Shown here: positions 34,659 through 43,337 of the stretch, piece by piece | How positions within the stretch are numbered: position 1 is the stretch's first letter | Layout: each line of letters begins with the position of its first letter | Assembly (NCBI RefSeq): GCF_900102685.1 | Contig: NZ_FMZA01000013.1 | Coordinates: 39,043-103,042 of the forward strand | Direction of reading: 5' to 3' | From: Melghirimyces thermohalophilus | GTDB lineage: Bacteria; Bacillota; Bacilli; Thermoactinomycetales; DSM-45169 | Length of the DNA: 64,000 nt | Position numbers and translations under genes: made by a program | The notes under the pieces: model-generated | The model's input: only the letters and a program-made list of their open reading frames with translations | Told to the model about the DNA's origin: nothing | The model's database searches: none

Positions 34659-34687
34659 TTGACTATTTGTCTAGTGTCATCTGTATG
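34659..34687 (+). promoter_or_regulatory. Candidate promoter of the pyrimidine operon
   Basis: TTGACT (34659-34664), 17-base spacer, TGTATG (34682-34687). The -35 is good and the -10 poor. It is about 130 bases before preT, in AT-rich sequence. Confidence 0.35.
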
Positions 34688-34817
34688 TTTAACGTTTAGA
34701 ATGGATCATGGATGCTAACTAAAACCAGGAAAGAGAAAATCAGGGAAGTCAGGGGGAGATAAAAGAAGGTACGTGAGCAAACGATCGAAGGCATTTTATT
34801 TACTAGGAGGTATAACA

Positions 34818-36194
34818 TTGAGTGATTCAAAACAACCGCTTATATCCATTGATAAATTAGCGAAAGTTTTTGAGGAATCAACACCAAGTTATAATGCTCA
34901 AGAGGCAATCGATGAATCCAATCGGTGTCTTTATTGTTATGATGCACCTTGCATTACTGCTTGTCCAACAGGTATTGATGTCCCCGCATTCATAAAAGGC
35001 ATTGCTTCAGGAAATATAAAAGGTGCTGCGAAGATAATTATGGAGGATAATCCTGTCGGGGCAACTTGTGCTCGGGTATGTCCAACAGAAGAATTATGTG
35101 AAGGTGCATGTGTTTTGAATCATTCTACAAAGCCTATTATGATCGGACAATTGCAACGCTATGCAACGGATTGGGCCATTAAAAATGAACAGGTTTTGTT
35201 TAAAGCAGGAGAAAAAAACGGGAAGTGTATCGCTATTATAGGCAGCGGTCCTGCCGGACTGTCTGCGGCACGTGAATTGGCGCTGTTGGGTTATGAAGTT
35301 ATTGTATATGAAGCTAAAAGAGAGGGAGGGGGACTAGACACCCATGGTATAGTTCCTTTTCGTCTTCCAAAAGATATTTCCCTTTGGGAAGTGAAACAGG
35401 TTGAAAATTTAGGTGTTGAAATCCGTACAAACATTGAGGTAGGTAAAGATATATTAGCAGAGGATCTCGTTAAAGAATTTGATGCAGTGATATTAGCTGT
35501 TGGAATGTCAAAGGTGCCCATGTTGGGGATTGAAGGTGAAGAATTAGATGGTGTTTATGACGCGATTGATCTTGTAGAAAATGTCAAAATCAATGGCGTT
35601 ACGGACGAGGATTTTTCAGGAAAACGGGTGGCTGTTATTGGAGCCGGGAATACGGCAATTGACGGGGCAACCATTTCGGCCAGACTCGGTGCAAAAAATG
35701 TGAAAATTATATACCGGAGAACAGAAGCGGAAATGACGGCTTATGATTTTGAATATGAGTTTGCAAAGCAGGATGGTGTTGAATTTAGGTGGTTAATGTC
35801 CCCCAAACGTCTAATCGGTGATGACAAAGGCCATGTTAAACAAATGGAATGTGTTCGAATGGAGTTGGGAGAGAAAGGCGAAGACGGACGACGTCATCCT
35901 GTCGAGGTTGAGGACTCCACATTCACCATGGATGTTGATATTGTAGTTAAAGCGATTGGTCAAACGCGATTCAGGAGATTAATCGATCATTTTGGTTTAG
36001 AACATAATGGCGGTGTGGTTCAGGTGGATCCACAAACTTACCAAACGTCAATTCCAAAGGTATACGCTGCGGGTGACGTTATATTTGGAAAAGGACAGGG
36101 GGAGGCTATGGTTGTTTCAGCAGCCCAACAAGGAAAGGAAGCGGCTTATTCGATCCATAAACAATTAAACAAGTCTAGAATAGAAACAGCTTAG
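34818..36194 (+). CDS. preT: NAD(P)-dependent dihydropyrimidine dehydrogenase, PreT-type
   Basis: 458-residue electron-transfer subunit of bacterial dihydropyrimidine dehydrogenase. The N-terminal iron-sulfur region has CLYCYDAPCITACPTGIDVP and CARVCPTEELCEGAC. Then come the FAD-binding IIGSGPAGLSAAREL, the NAD(P)-binding VIGAGNTAIDGAT and the C-terminal YAAGDVIFGKGQGEA. It passes electrons from NADH to PreA. Start is TTG 34818, 8 bases after AGGAGG; GTG 34773 upstream has no comparable site. AT-rich codon use differs sharply from aconitase and comM around the operon. Confidence 0.9.
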   Translation: MSDSKQPLISIDKLAKVFEESTPSYNAQEAIDESNRCLYCYDAPCITACPTGIDVPAFIKGIASGNIKGAAKIIMEDNPVGATCARVCPTEELCEGACVLNHSTKPIMIGQLQRYATDWAIKNEQVLFKAGEKNGKCIAIIGSGPAGLSAARELALLGYEVIVYEAKREGGGLDTHGIVPFRLPKDISLWEVKQVENLGVEIRTNIEVGKDILAEDLVKEFDAVILAVGMSKVPMLGIEGEELDGVYDAIDLVENVKINGVTDEDFSGKRVAVIGAGNTAIDGATISARLGAKNVKIIYRRTEAEMTAYDFEYEFAKQDGVEFRWLMSPKRLIGDDKGHVKQMECVRMELGEKGEDGRRHPVEVEDSTFTMDVDIVVKAIGQTRFRRLIDHFGLEHNGGVVQVDPQTYQTSIPKVYAAGDVIFGKGQGEAMVVSAAQQGKEAAYSIHKQLNKSRIETA

Positions 36195-36232
36195 TAAGGC
36201 ATATACCCATTTCAGATGATAGGAGGAGGACA

Positions 36233-37492
36233 ATGGCTGATTTAAGAATTGATTTTGCCGGGATCAAATCACCCAATCCGTATTGGCTTGCATCTGCACC
36301 TCCCACGAATTCAGGTTACCAAGTACAACGTGCGTTTGAAGCCGGTTGGGGAGGGGCTGTATGGAAAACACTTGGTGATCCGGTATTGAATGTGAGTTCT
36401 CGCTTTGGTGCAAATCATTTTAATGGTAAAAGGGTAGTAGGGTTTAACAATATTGAATTAATAACTGACCGCCCATTAGAGGATAATCTGAAGGAAATTT
36501 ACGAAACTAAAAAACGTTTCCCTGATCATCCGATTATTGCATCGTTGATGGTGGAACCGAAACGTGAAAAATGGCATGAAATTGTTAAACGGGTGCAAGA
36601 TGTCGGGGTAGATGGTTTTGAACTGAATCTCGGCTGTCCCCATGGGATGTCTGAAAGAGGGATGGGATCTGCAGTAGGCCAACATCCTGATTTAGTTGAA
36701 AAAACTACAATTTATGCTAAAGAAAAGGCTGAAGTACCGGTAATAGTTAAATTAACTCCAAATATAACGGACATTACGGTAACTGCTAAGGCTGCTGCGC
36801 GTGGCGGGGCAGATGCTATTAGCATGATTAATACCATTAATAGTTTGATAGGGATCGACCTCGATACATGGAATACCATTCCCAATGTCAATGGAAAAGG
36901 AGCGCATGGCGGATATTGCGGTCCTGCAGTAAAGCCTATCGCCTTAAATATGGTAGGTGAATGTGCCCGTGACCCGGAAATAAACATCCCTATTTCAGGT
37001 ATTGGTGGTATTTCAAGCTGGCAGGATACAGTAGAGTTCATGCTAATGGGAGCAGGTGGCGTACAGGTTTGTACAGCTGCCATGCATCATGGATTCAGGG
37101 TTATTGAAGACATGGTTGATGGACTGAATAATTACCTCGATGAGAAAGGTATTTCGTCCGTTAATGAGATTATAGGTGCCTCGGTTGAAAAGTATACGGA
37201 TTGGAGCAATCTCGACCTGAATTATAAAGTTGTTGCACGAATTAACAACGATATTTGTATCAATTGTAATAAATGCTACATTTCATGTGAAGATAGTGCA
37301 CATCAGTGTATCGATATATTAACGGATGCGAACGGAAAAGAATATCTGAAAGTGCAGGAGGAAGAATGTGTTGGTTGCAATCTCTGCTCGATTGTTTGTC
37401 CAGTTGAGGGAGCAATTGACATGGTGGAATTACCTCAAACCGAGCCTTCAATGACTTGGCTTGAACGACAGGCTGCCATACAGCAATCCTGA
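36233..37492 (+). CDS. preA: Dihydropyrimidine dehydrogenase catalytic subunit
   Basis: 419-residue PreA: an FMN-binding dihydroorotate-dehydrogenase-like barrel (to about residue 305) followed by a two-cluster ferredoxin domain (CINCNKCYISCEDSAHQC and CVGCNLCSIVCP). It reduces uracil and thymine to 5,6-dihydro forms. Barrel motifs include VDGFELNLGCPHGMSERGMG, VPVIVKLTPNITDI and PISGIGGISSW. The loop ERGMGSAVGQ has valine where mammalian DPD has its catalytic cysteine (ACGQ); I recall that E. coli PreA lacks that cysteine too. ATG 36233 follows GGAGGAGGAC. Confidence 0.92.
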   Translation: MADLRIDFAGIKSPNPYWLASAPPTNSGYQVQRAFEAGWGGAVWKTLGDPVLNVSSRFGANHFNGKRVVGFNNIELITDRPLEDNLKEIYETKKRFPDHPIIASLMVEPKREKWHEIVKRVQDVGVDGFELNLGCPHGMSERGMGSAVGQHPDLVEKTTIYAKEKAEVPVIVKLTPNITDITVTAKAAARGGADAISMINTINSLIGIDLDTWNTIPNVNGKGAHGGYCGPAVKPIALNMVGECARDPEINIPISGIGGISSWQDTVEFMLMGAGGVQVCTAAMHHGFRVIEDMVDGLNNYLDEKGISSVNEIIGASVEKYTDWSNLDLNYKVVARINNDICINCNKCYISCEDSAHQCIDILTDANGKEYLKVQEEECVGCNLCSIVCPVEGAIDMVELPQTEPSMTWLERQAAIQQS

Positions 37493-37563
37493 ACAAAAAC
37501 GATGAAGGACGGTTAATTAGGTCAGAATTTTTTTATAATAGATTGCTTCTAGGAGGGTAAATC

Positions 37564-38982
37564 ATGAAAAAAATGATCAAAAACGGAACGATTGTAACAG
37601 CAGCGGATACGTATAGAGCAGATATACTTATTGAAAATGAAAAGGTCAAAATAATTGGCGATGAAATCCGTGACGATGAAGCAGAAATGATTGATGCGGA
37701 GGGGTGTTATGTATTTCCGGGCGGAATCGACCCCCATACACATATGGAAATGCCTTTTGGTGGGACGGTAACCAAGGATGATTTTGAAACGGGTACCATA
37801 GCTGCAGCACACGGCGGAACTACAACTATTATCGATTTCTGTTTAACTGAAAAGGGTAAACCGCTAAAAAGTTCAATTCAAAAATGGCATCAAAAATCGA
37901 AAGATAAGGCCGTTATCGATTTTGCCTATCATCTGCAGATTAGTGAAATCAATGAGGATGTGTTAAAAGAAATCCCTCTGGTTATTGAAGAAGAAGGCGT
38001 TACATCTTTTAAAGTGTTTATGGCTTATAAAAATGTATTACAGGCAGATGATGAGACACTATTTCGAACCTTGATTACTGCCAAAAAGCATGATGCTCTT
38101 GTTATGGTTCATGCTGAAAATGGAGACGTAATCGATTATCTTACAAAAAAAGCATTGGAAGAAGGAAACACAGAACCAATCTACCATGCTTTAACCCGGC
38201 CCCCGGAAGTTGAAGGGGAGGCAACGGGACGTGCAGCAAAACTCACGGCCCTTGCGGATTCTCAGCTTTATGTCGTTCACGTAACGTGCAAAGAGGCTGT
38301 GGAACAAATTGCTGAAGCCCGTAAAAAAGGATTGCGTGTTTGGGGGGAAACGTGTCCGCAATATTTAGTGCTGGATCAATCTTATATGGAAAAGCCTGAT
38401 TTTGAAGGTGGCAAATATGTCTGGTCCCCGCCGTTAAGAGACAAATCGAATCAAGAGATCCTATGGAATGCACTAAAGAGGGGAGAATTACAAACCATTG
38501 GATCTGATCACTGCGCATTTGATTTTTACGGACAAAAGGAGCTTGGAAAAGGAGATTTCACAAAAATACCCAATGGCGGACCGTTTGTGGAAGATCGTTT
38601 TAGTGTCTTATTTTCAGAGGGAGTGAAAAAGAGTCGTATCTCCTTGAATGAGTTTGTAAATATGGTGTCAACACAGGCCGCAAAACTCTTTGGCTTATTT
38701 CCTCAAAAAGGAACCCTTGCACCAGGAAGTGATGCGGATATTGTTTTGTTTGATCCCAATATAGAACGCACAATATCTCAAAAAACCCATCATATGAATG
38801 TTGATTACAGTGCACTTGAAGGTATGAAGGTGACAGGTCAGCCGATTACAGTACTTTCGCGAGGGGAGTATGTTGTTAAAGATAGACAATTTGTAGGAAG
38901 TCCGGGGTATGGGAAATTCTTGAAACGCGCGCGATATGGTATGCAGCGCATAGAGAAACCCGAGTCAATGCTCAGAAACTAA
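37564..38982 (+). CDS. hydA: Dihydropyrimidinase / D-hydantoinase
   Basis: 472-residue cyclic amidohydrolase that opens dihydrouracil to N-carbamoyl-beta-alanine. Binuclear zinc site: the HxH pair in FPGGIDPHTHMEMPFGG (near residue 59), the carboxylated lysine in TSFKVFMAYKN (near 150), then MVHAENGD and YVVHVTCKEA histidines and the aspartate region of IGSDHCAFDF near 315. ATG 37564 follows AGGAGGG. Second enzyme of the reductive pyrimidine pathway; the same family also opens hydantoins. Confidence 0.94.
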   Translation: MKKMIKNGTIVTAADTYRADILIENEKVKIIGDEIRDDEAEMIDAEGCYVFPGGIDPHTHMEMPFGGTVTKDDFETGTIAAAHGGTTTIIDFCLTEKGKPLKSSIQKWHQKSKDKAVIDFAYHLQISEINEDVLKEIPLVIEEEGVTSFKVFMAYKNVLQADDETLFRTLITAKKHDALVMVHAENGDVIDYLTKKALEEGNTEPIYHALTRPPEVEGEATGRAAKLTALADSQLYVVHVTCKEAVEQIAEARKKGLRVWGETCPQYLVLDQSYMEKPDFEGGKYVWSPPLRDKSNQEILWNALKRGELQTIGSDHCAFDFYGQKELGKGDFTKIPNGGPFVEDRFSVLFSEGVKKSRISLNEFVNMVSTQAAKLFGLFPQKGTLAPGSDADIVLFDPNIERTISQKTHHMNVDYSALEGMKVTGQPITVLSRGEYVVKDRQFVGSPGYGKFLKRARYGMQRIEKPESMLRN

Positions 38983-39080
38983 CTAGCGCCCCTTCAGCAA
39001 CCTTATTCTACTTATTCACGCTGTCTCTATTCATTTGCTGAATAAGGATAATTTAAATGCATAGGAGGGGGATGATTAAT

Positions 39081-39326
39081 TTGAATACACATCTTGATTT
39101 TTTAGAGCAGAAAAATAAAATTGATTCTTTGATTGAGAGGGGCTATGTAATCGTAGAGGTGATAGAAAATCTGGATGGTTCCTATGTAACATTTGAAAAA
39201 AAAGATGCAAACGGTAAAAGAGAGACGCTTCATATTACGAATGCTAATAGCAGGAGATACTTTTCCACATTGATCTTTAGAAAACATCAACAAGAATTCG
39301 AGGGAAAGATTGCTAGAAACCTTTAG
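39081..39326 (+). CDS. Small protein of unknown function in the pyrimidine operon
   Basis: 81 residues, soluble. It begins LNTHLDFLEQKNKIDSLIER and continues with an alternating hydrophobic stretch suggesting beta strands (YVIVEVIENLDGSYVTFEKK) and a basic C-terminal helix-like part. No family recognised. Start taken as TTG 39081 because AGGAGGGGG lies 10 bases upstream; ATG 39072 is only one base from that site. Lying between the hydantoinase and amidohydrolase genes on one strand, it is probably cotranscribed and may serve the pathway. Confidence 0.65.
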   Translation: MNTHLDFLEQKNKIDSLIERGYVIVEVIENLDGSYVTFEKKDANGKRETLHITNANSRRYFSTLIFRKHQQEFEGKIARNL

Positions 39327-39370
39327 TCGTCAGTTAAATGGAGACAATTTGACCAACGGGAGTGATGATA

Positions 39371-40630
39371 ATGGAAAAACAAAAATTACTGATTAATGGT
39401 GAACGATTAAAAAATACGATGGAAGAGTTTGCTGATTTTGGACGGACAGAAAATAACGGTGTAACACGTTTGGCGTTATCGGAAGAGGACCGTAAAGCTA
39501 GAGATTATTTTCGTTCTTGTTGTGAAGAATTAGGGATGTCAGTGAAGGTGGACGACATAGGAAATATGTACGCTACGCTTGCTGGATTGGAAGAAAACCA
39601 ACCACCTGTTGTAATAGGGTCACACCTGGACTCTGTAAAAAATGGTGGGCGCTTTGATGGTGTGTTAGGTGTATTGGCTGGTTTGGAAGTAGTACGAACC
39701 CTCGTTGAAAATGATATTAAACCTAATGTTCCCATCGTGGTAGCGAATATCACAAATGAAGAAGGTGCAAGGTTCGAACCGTCTTTGATGGCATCAGGGA
39801 TTCTATCAGGGAAATTTTCGAAATCTGTTATGATGGCAAAAACGGATATAGACGGGGTAACATTTGAAGAAGCTCTAAACGCTATTGGATACGCAGGTGA
39901 AGAAGAGAACCGGTTAGGGAAAGCAAAGTCATTTCTAGAAATCCACATTGAGCAAGGGCCTGTGCTTGAAAGGGAATCTACTTCTATTGGTGTCGTTGAA
40001 TGTGTGGTTGGAATGATATGTTATGAGATCGAAGTAACCGGGGAATCTGATCATGCAGGAACTACACCAATGGATATGCGAAAAGATGCGTTGTTTGCAA
40101 CAAATAATTTAATTACTAAGGCACGTGAGAAATTGAGTAAGCTTGATAATAACTTGGTGTATACGATAGGGCGGATGAATGTGCTTCCAAACATACACAC
40201 GGTAATTCCGAATAAAGTGGTTTTTTCACTTGAAGCCAGACATCAGGATCCAAAAATACTTAAACAAGTGGAAGAAATCGTCGAAGAGCTCTCGAAATCC
40301 CCTGATAGAGAAGGATGCAACGTGAAAACAACAAAGTTATGGGACCGGGATACGGTGTGGTTTGATGAAGAAGTTGTTTCTTTGCTAGAGCAATCCGTGA
40401 AATCATTGGGCTATTCGTACAAAAGAATGGTAAGTGGGGCAGGGCATGATGCTCAATTCATCGCGTCTATGATCCCATCTGCGATGATCTTTGTTCCAAG
40501 TATAAATGGGAAAAGCCATGCGGAAGACGAGTTAACGTATTGGGAGGATTGTGAAAAGGGAGTAAATGTTATATTAGAAGCTGTATTAGCAATGACCACG
40601 AAAGAAAAAATATGGCGAAAGAATTTTTAG
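39371..40630 (+). CDS. M20-type N-carbamoyl amidohydrolase (beta-ureidopropionase/HyuC-like)
   Basis: 419-residue zinc amidohydrolase of the allantoate amidohydrolase/N-carbamoyl-L-amino acid hydrolase/yeast-type beta-ureidopropionase group. Metal-site motifs are VIGSHLDSVKNGGRFDGVLG, ITNEEGARF, FLEIHIEQGPVLE and the C-terminal SGAGHDAQF and GKSHAEDE. As the last gene after preT, preA and the dihydropyrimidinase it most likely turns N-carbamoyl-beta-alanine into beta-alanine, CO2 and ammonia. ATG 39371 fits the GGGAG site better than GTG 39362. Confidence 0.88.
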   Translation: MEKQKLLINGERLKNTMEEFADFGRTENNGVTRLALSEEDRKARDYFRSCCEELGMSVKVDDIGNMYATLAGLEENQPPVVIGSHLDSVKNGGRFDGVLGVLAGLEVVRTLVENDIKPNVPIVVANITNEEGARFEPSLMASGILSGKFSKSVMMAKTDIDGVTFEEALNAIGYAGEEENRLGKAKSFLEIHIEQGPVLERESTSIGVVECVVGMICYEIEVTGESDHAGTTPMDMRKDALFATNNLITKAREKLSKLDNNLVYTIGRMNVLPNIHTVIPNKVVFSLEARHQDPKILKQVEEIVEELSKSPDREGCNVKTTKLWDRDTVWFDEEVVSLLEQSVKSLGYSYKRMVSGAGHDAQFIASMIPSAMIFVPSINGKSHAEDELTYWEDCEKGVNVILEAVLAMTTKEKIWRKNF

Positions 40631-40792
40631 TAGCAACGGGCTAAGGTGGCAATAAACCATAGGGTGTTTATATATTCGCGTTCAACACGCTAAAAAAGGA
40701 AATGGAAAGCGGATTCCTTTATTGAAGAATGTGTCCACTTTCAAAGTGGTCATAAAGTTGCATCTCCATGCTTTAGAGTCGGAGGAACCTTC

Positions 40793-40926
40793 TTGAGAAA
40801 ATTGCAACAGCACGCCACGAATCCAAATCCCTATCAGACTGCGATGGACAACCGGCCGGAGGAAGGGGAGGAAACCCGTTTTCTCCTAGAATGGCCTGAT
40901 GCCATCAAGGTCATTTTCTCTTCTCC
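40793..40926 (+). other. Short open frame with ribosome site, status unclear
   Basis: A TTG at 40793 with GGAGG 7 bases upstream opens a frame that runs antisense into the 3' end of comM (to 41050). The peptide RKLQQHATNPNPYQTAMDN is not recognised. It may be the start of a gene truncated by rearrangement. The rest of 40631-40792 contains only a weak AAAGGAA/TTCCTTT stem (40695-40720) and the stem CCACTTT/AAAGTGG (40735-40749). Confidence 0.25.
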
Positions 40927-42459
40927 TCACTCCCACCATTTCCGATCCAGGGTGCGGTATTGGATCGCTTCGGCGATGTGGGCGGTATCGATGAGGTCCT
41001 TCCCCTCCAGGTCGGCGATGGTGCGCGCCAGTTTCAGGATGCGGTCATGAGCGCGGGCGGAGAGGCCGAGGGTATCGAAGGATTGCTTCAACAGATCCCG
41101 GGAATCTTTATTGAGGCGGCAGTGATCCCGTATGTAGGCGGACGGCATCGCTGCGTTATGCAGGATGGACGTATCCCGATACCGTTCCGATTGTACGGCA
41201 TGGGCCTGAGCGACTCGTTGACGGATGGTTTCGGAGGTCTCCTCTCGCTGGGAAGAGGTGAGTGTCTGGTAGTTGACTCGAGGAACTTCCACATGGATGT
41301 CGATCCGATCCAGGAGAGGACCCGACAGTTTGGATCGATAGCGGCGAACCTGTTGCGGTGTACAGGTGCATGCCCGGTCCTCTTCATATCCGAAGTAGCC
41401 GCAGGGACAAGGGTTCATGGAACCCACCAACATAAACTGTGCCGGAAAGGTGAGAACGGCCCGGGCCCGGGCGACGGTTACTTCCCGATCCTCCAGCGGC
41501 TGTCTGAGAACCTCCAGCGCCCCCTTAGTAAACTCCGGCATCTCGTCCAGAAAGAGGATCCCCCGATGGGCCAGGCTTACCTCTCCCGGCTTGGGCGTCG
41601 AGCCCCCGCCTACCAAGCCGGCTTGGGAGATGGTATGGTGCGGCGAGCGAAAAGGACGGCGGGTGACCAAACTTCCTTTTCGATTCAGTAGGCCGGCAAT
41701 GCTTTGCACCTTGGTCACTTCCAGGGATTCCTGCATGGTCATCTCCGGCAGGATGGAAGGGATCCGCCGGGCCAACATGGTTTTCCCCGAACCAGGAGGT
41801 CCGATAAACAGCAGATTGTGCATCCCAGCTGCCGCTACTTCCATCGCCCGTTTCACATGGGGCTGACCCCGTACATCGGCAAAATCGTCGGGATGGGGTT
41901 CCTCTTCCTTTCCCTGATCGGGAGGAATATCCACTGATTGTGGTTCCCATTCGCCACAGAGGTAGCCCATTGTCTCCTGCAGGGAGGAGACGGGAATCAC
42001 ATCCAATCCTTCCACCAGCTGAGCCTCCGCCGCGTTCTCCACCGGCAACAGCACTCGGGAAAAGCCTGCCTGGTTTGCCGCCATCACCATCGGCAACACT
42101 CCGTTCAGGGAACGTAAGGTTCCATCCAGGGCCAACTCGCCGAGAAACAGCGTCTCCTCCCACCCCCGGGCCGGCACCTGTCCGCTGGCCGCCAGCACCC
42201 CGGCGGCGATGGCTAAATCAAAGCTGGAGCCTTCTTTTTTCAGATCCGCAGGGGCCAAGTTGGTGGTGATCCGCTGCAGCGGAAATTGACACCCGCTGTT
42301 TTTTACCGCCGCCCGCACGCGGTCCCGAGCCTCCCGCACCGACGAATCCGGCAACCCTACCAGGTCAAAGGTGGGCAGGCCGTTGGAAATATCCACTTCC
42401 ACTTCCACCACATACCCGTCGATGCCTAAAACGGAACTGCTGTACATTTTGGCGTACAT
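40927..42459 (-). CDS. comM: YifB/ComM family AAA ATPase
   Basis: 510-residue Mg-chelatase-like ATPase. The N-terminal Lon-substrate-like domain (MYSSSVLGIDGYVVEVEVDI; NLAPADLKKEGSSFDLAIA) precedes the AAA core with Walker A GPPGSGKTMLARR near residue 219, Walker B GILFLDEMPEF, and a CPCGYFGYEEDRACTC zinc-like segment, then the C-terminal helical domain. In Gram-negative bacteria ComM is a branch-migration helicase in transformation; the role in Bacillota is less clear. ATG 42459. A possible extended -10 promoter (TGGTATAAA on the minus strand, near 42505) lies upstream. Confidence 0.93.
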   Translation of the reverse strand: MYAKMYSSSVLGIDGYVVEVEVDISNGLPTFDLVGLPDSSVREARDRVRAAVKNSGCQFPLQRITTNLAPADLKKEGSSFDLAIAAGVLAASGQVPARGWEETLFLGELALDGTLRSLNGVLPMVMAANQAGFSRVLLPVENAAEAQLVEGLDVIPVSSLQETMGYLCGEWEPQSVDIPPDQGKEEEPHPDDFADVRGQPHVKRAMEVAAAGMHNLLFIGPPGSGKTMLARRIPSILPEMTMQESLEVTKVQSIAGLLNRKGSLVTRRPFRSPHHTISQAGLVGGGSTPKPGEVSLAHRGILFLDEMPEFTKGALEVLRQPLEDREVTVARARAVLTFPAQFMLVGSMNPCPCGYFGYEEDRACTCTPQQVRRYRSKLSGPLLDRIDIHVEVPRVNYQTLTSSQREETSETIRQRVAQAHAVQSERYRDTSILHNAAMPSAYIRDHCRLNKDSRDLLKQSFDTLGLSARAHDRILKLARTIADLEGKDLIDTAHIAEAIQYRTLDRKWWE

Positions 42460-42711
42460 AAAACCCTCCGTTTGTCGAAATTAGTCGTCTCTTCTGTCAT
42501 CTTTATACCATAACCCAACCGGAAACGGAAGGTTTTTCCTCATTGGGTGGTGATTTGTAACCAAAAGGAGGATGGCAATTCTCAAGGTGCGGTAGAGAAA
42601 AAGCTTGTATCTTATCCCTTGAGCCATGCAATGGTCTTCCTAATTTTAAGATATGTATTCTAAAAAGATTCGGATCAGATGCAGGAGGGGATGCGGGAGT
42701 GAGACCATTCA

Positions 42712-43230
42712 GTGACAACATCCGAAGGTGATTGCTGCTTCGCTGCTTGGGGGAGCTTTTATCGCTATATTGAATCAGACTCTGATGGTCACAGCCATAC
42801 CGCCGATCATGGAAAAGATGAATGTGATGGTGACAGTGCACAGTGGTTGACGACGGTTTTTATGCTGGTCAACGGGATCATGATTCTATTGAGTGCCTTT
42901 CTCATCGCGCGTTTTCAACCAGGCAGCTTTTCCTGTCCGCCATGAGTATTTTTGCCATCGGTACCTTGTTTGCGGGGATCGCTCCCGATTTTTCGATGTT
43001 GTTGTTTGAGAGGGTGATTCAATCCAGGGGAGCCGGGGTGATGCTTCCTCTGATGCAGACCGTTTTTCTGATGATTTTTCCGGTTCATCGGCGGGGTGTA
43101 CTGGTGTTGTTTATCTTCAGGCAATTCTGTTTGGAGACGTCGAAGTTGGAGTTCCAGGTGTTTCGGTATTCGATCTTTCCACTGACGGTCTTCATCGGGA
43201 CAATTACCTTTATGGGACAAAACCGTCCCA
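42712..43230 (+). pseudogene. Broken DHA2 (EmrB/QacA-type) MFS transporter
   Basis: Three frames carry consecutive pieces of a 14-helix drug exporter: GGAFIAILNQTLMVTAIPPI and MEKMN (from 42725), then AQWLTTVFMLVNGIMILLSA and FLIARF (from about 42838), then RQLFLSAMSIFAIGTLFAGI through GAGVMLPLMQTVFLMIFPVH (from about 42920). After an internal deletion the last frame continues KLEFQVFRYSIFPLTVFIGT, a stretch normally found after helix 8, and then loses similarity. At least two frameshifts and one deletion are needed, so it cannot be functional. Confidence 0.8.
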
Positions 43231-43274
43231 ACCGATCATGGTGGGGCGGTTCCTTAACCAAAGAAAATCAAATT

Positions 43275-43317
43275 GAAAACGGTTTCTATTGGTGGTACGG
43301 TAAAGTAAACGTTTACG
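43275..43317 (+). promoter_or_regulatory. cre-like site and LacI-type operator before the regulator gene
   Basis: TGAAAACGGTTTCT (43275-43288) is a good cre-type palindrome overlapping a -35-like TTGAAA. GTAAACGTTTAC (43306-43317) is a perfect 12-base palindrome with the central CG typical of LacI-family operators. The same palindrome recurs at 44414-44425 ahead of the ABC operon, implying autoregulation. Confidence 0.65.
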
Positions 43318-43337
43318 TAGAAAGTGGACGGTGAAAG

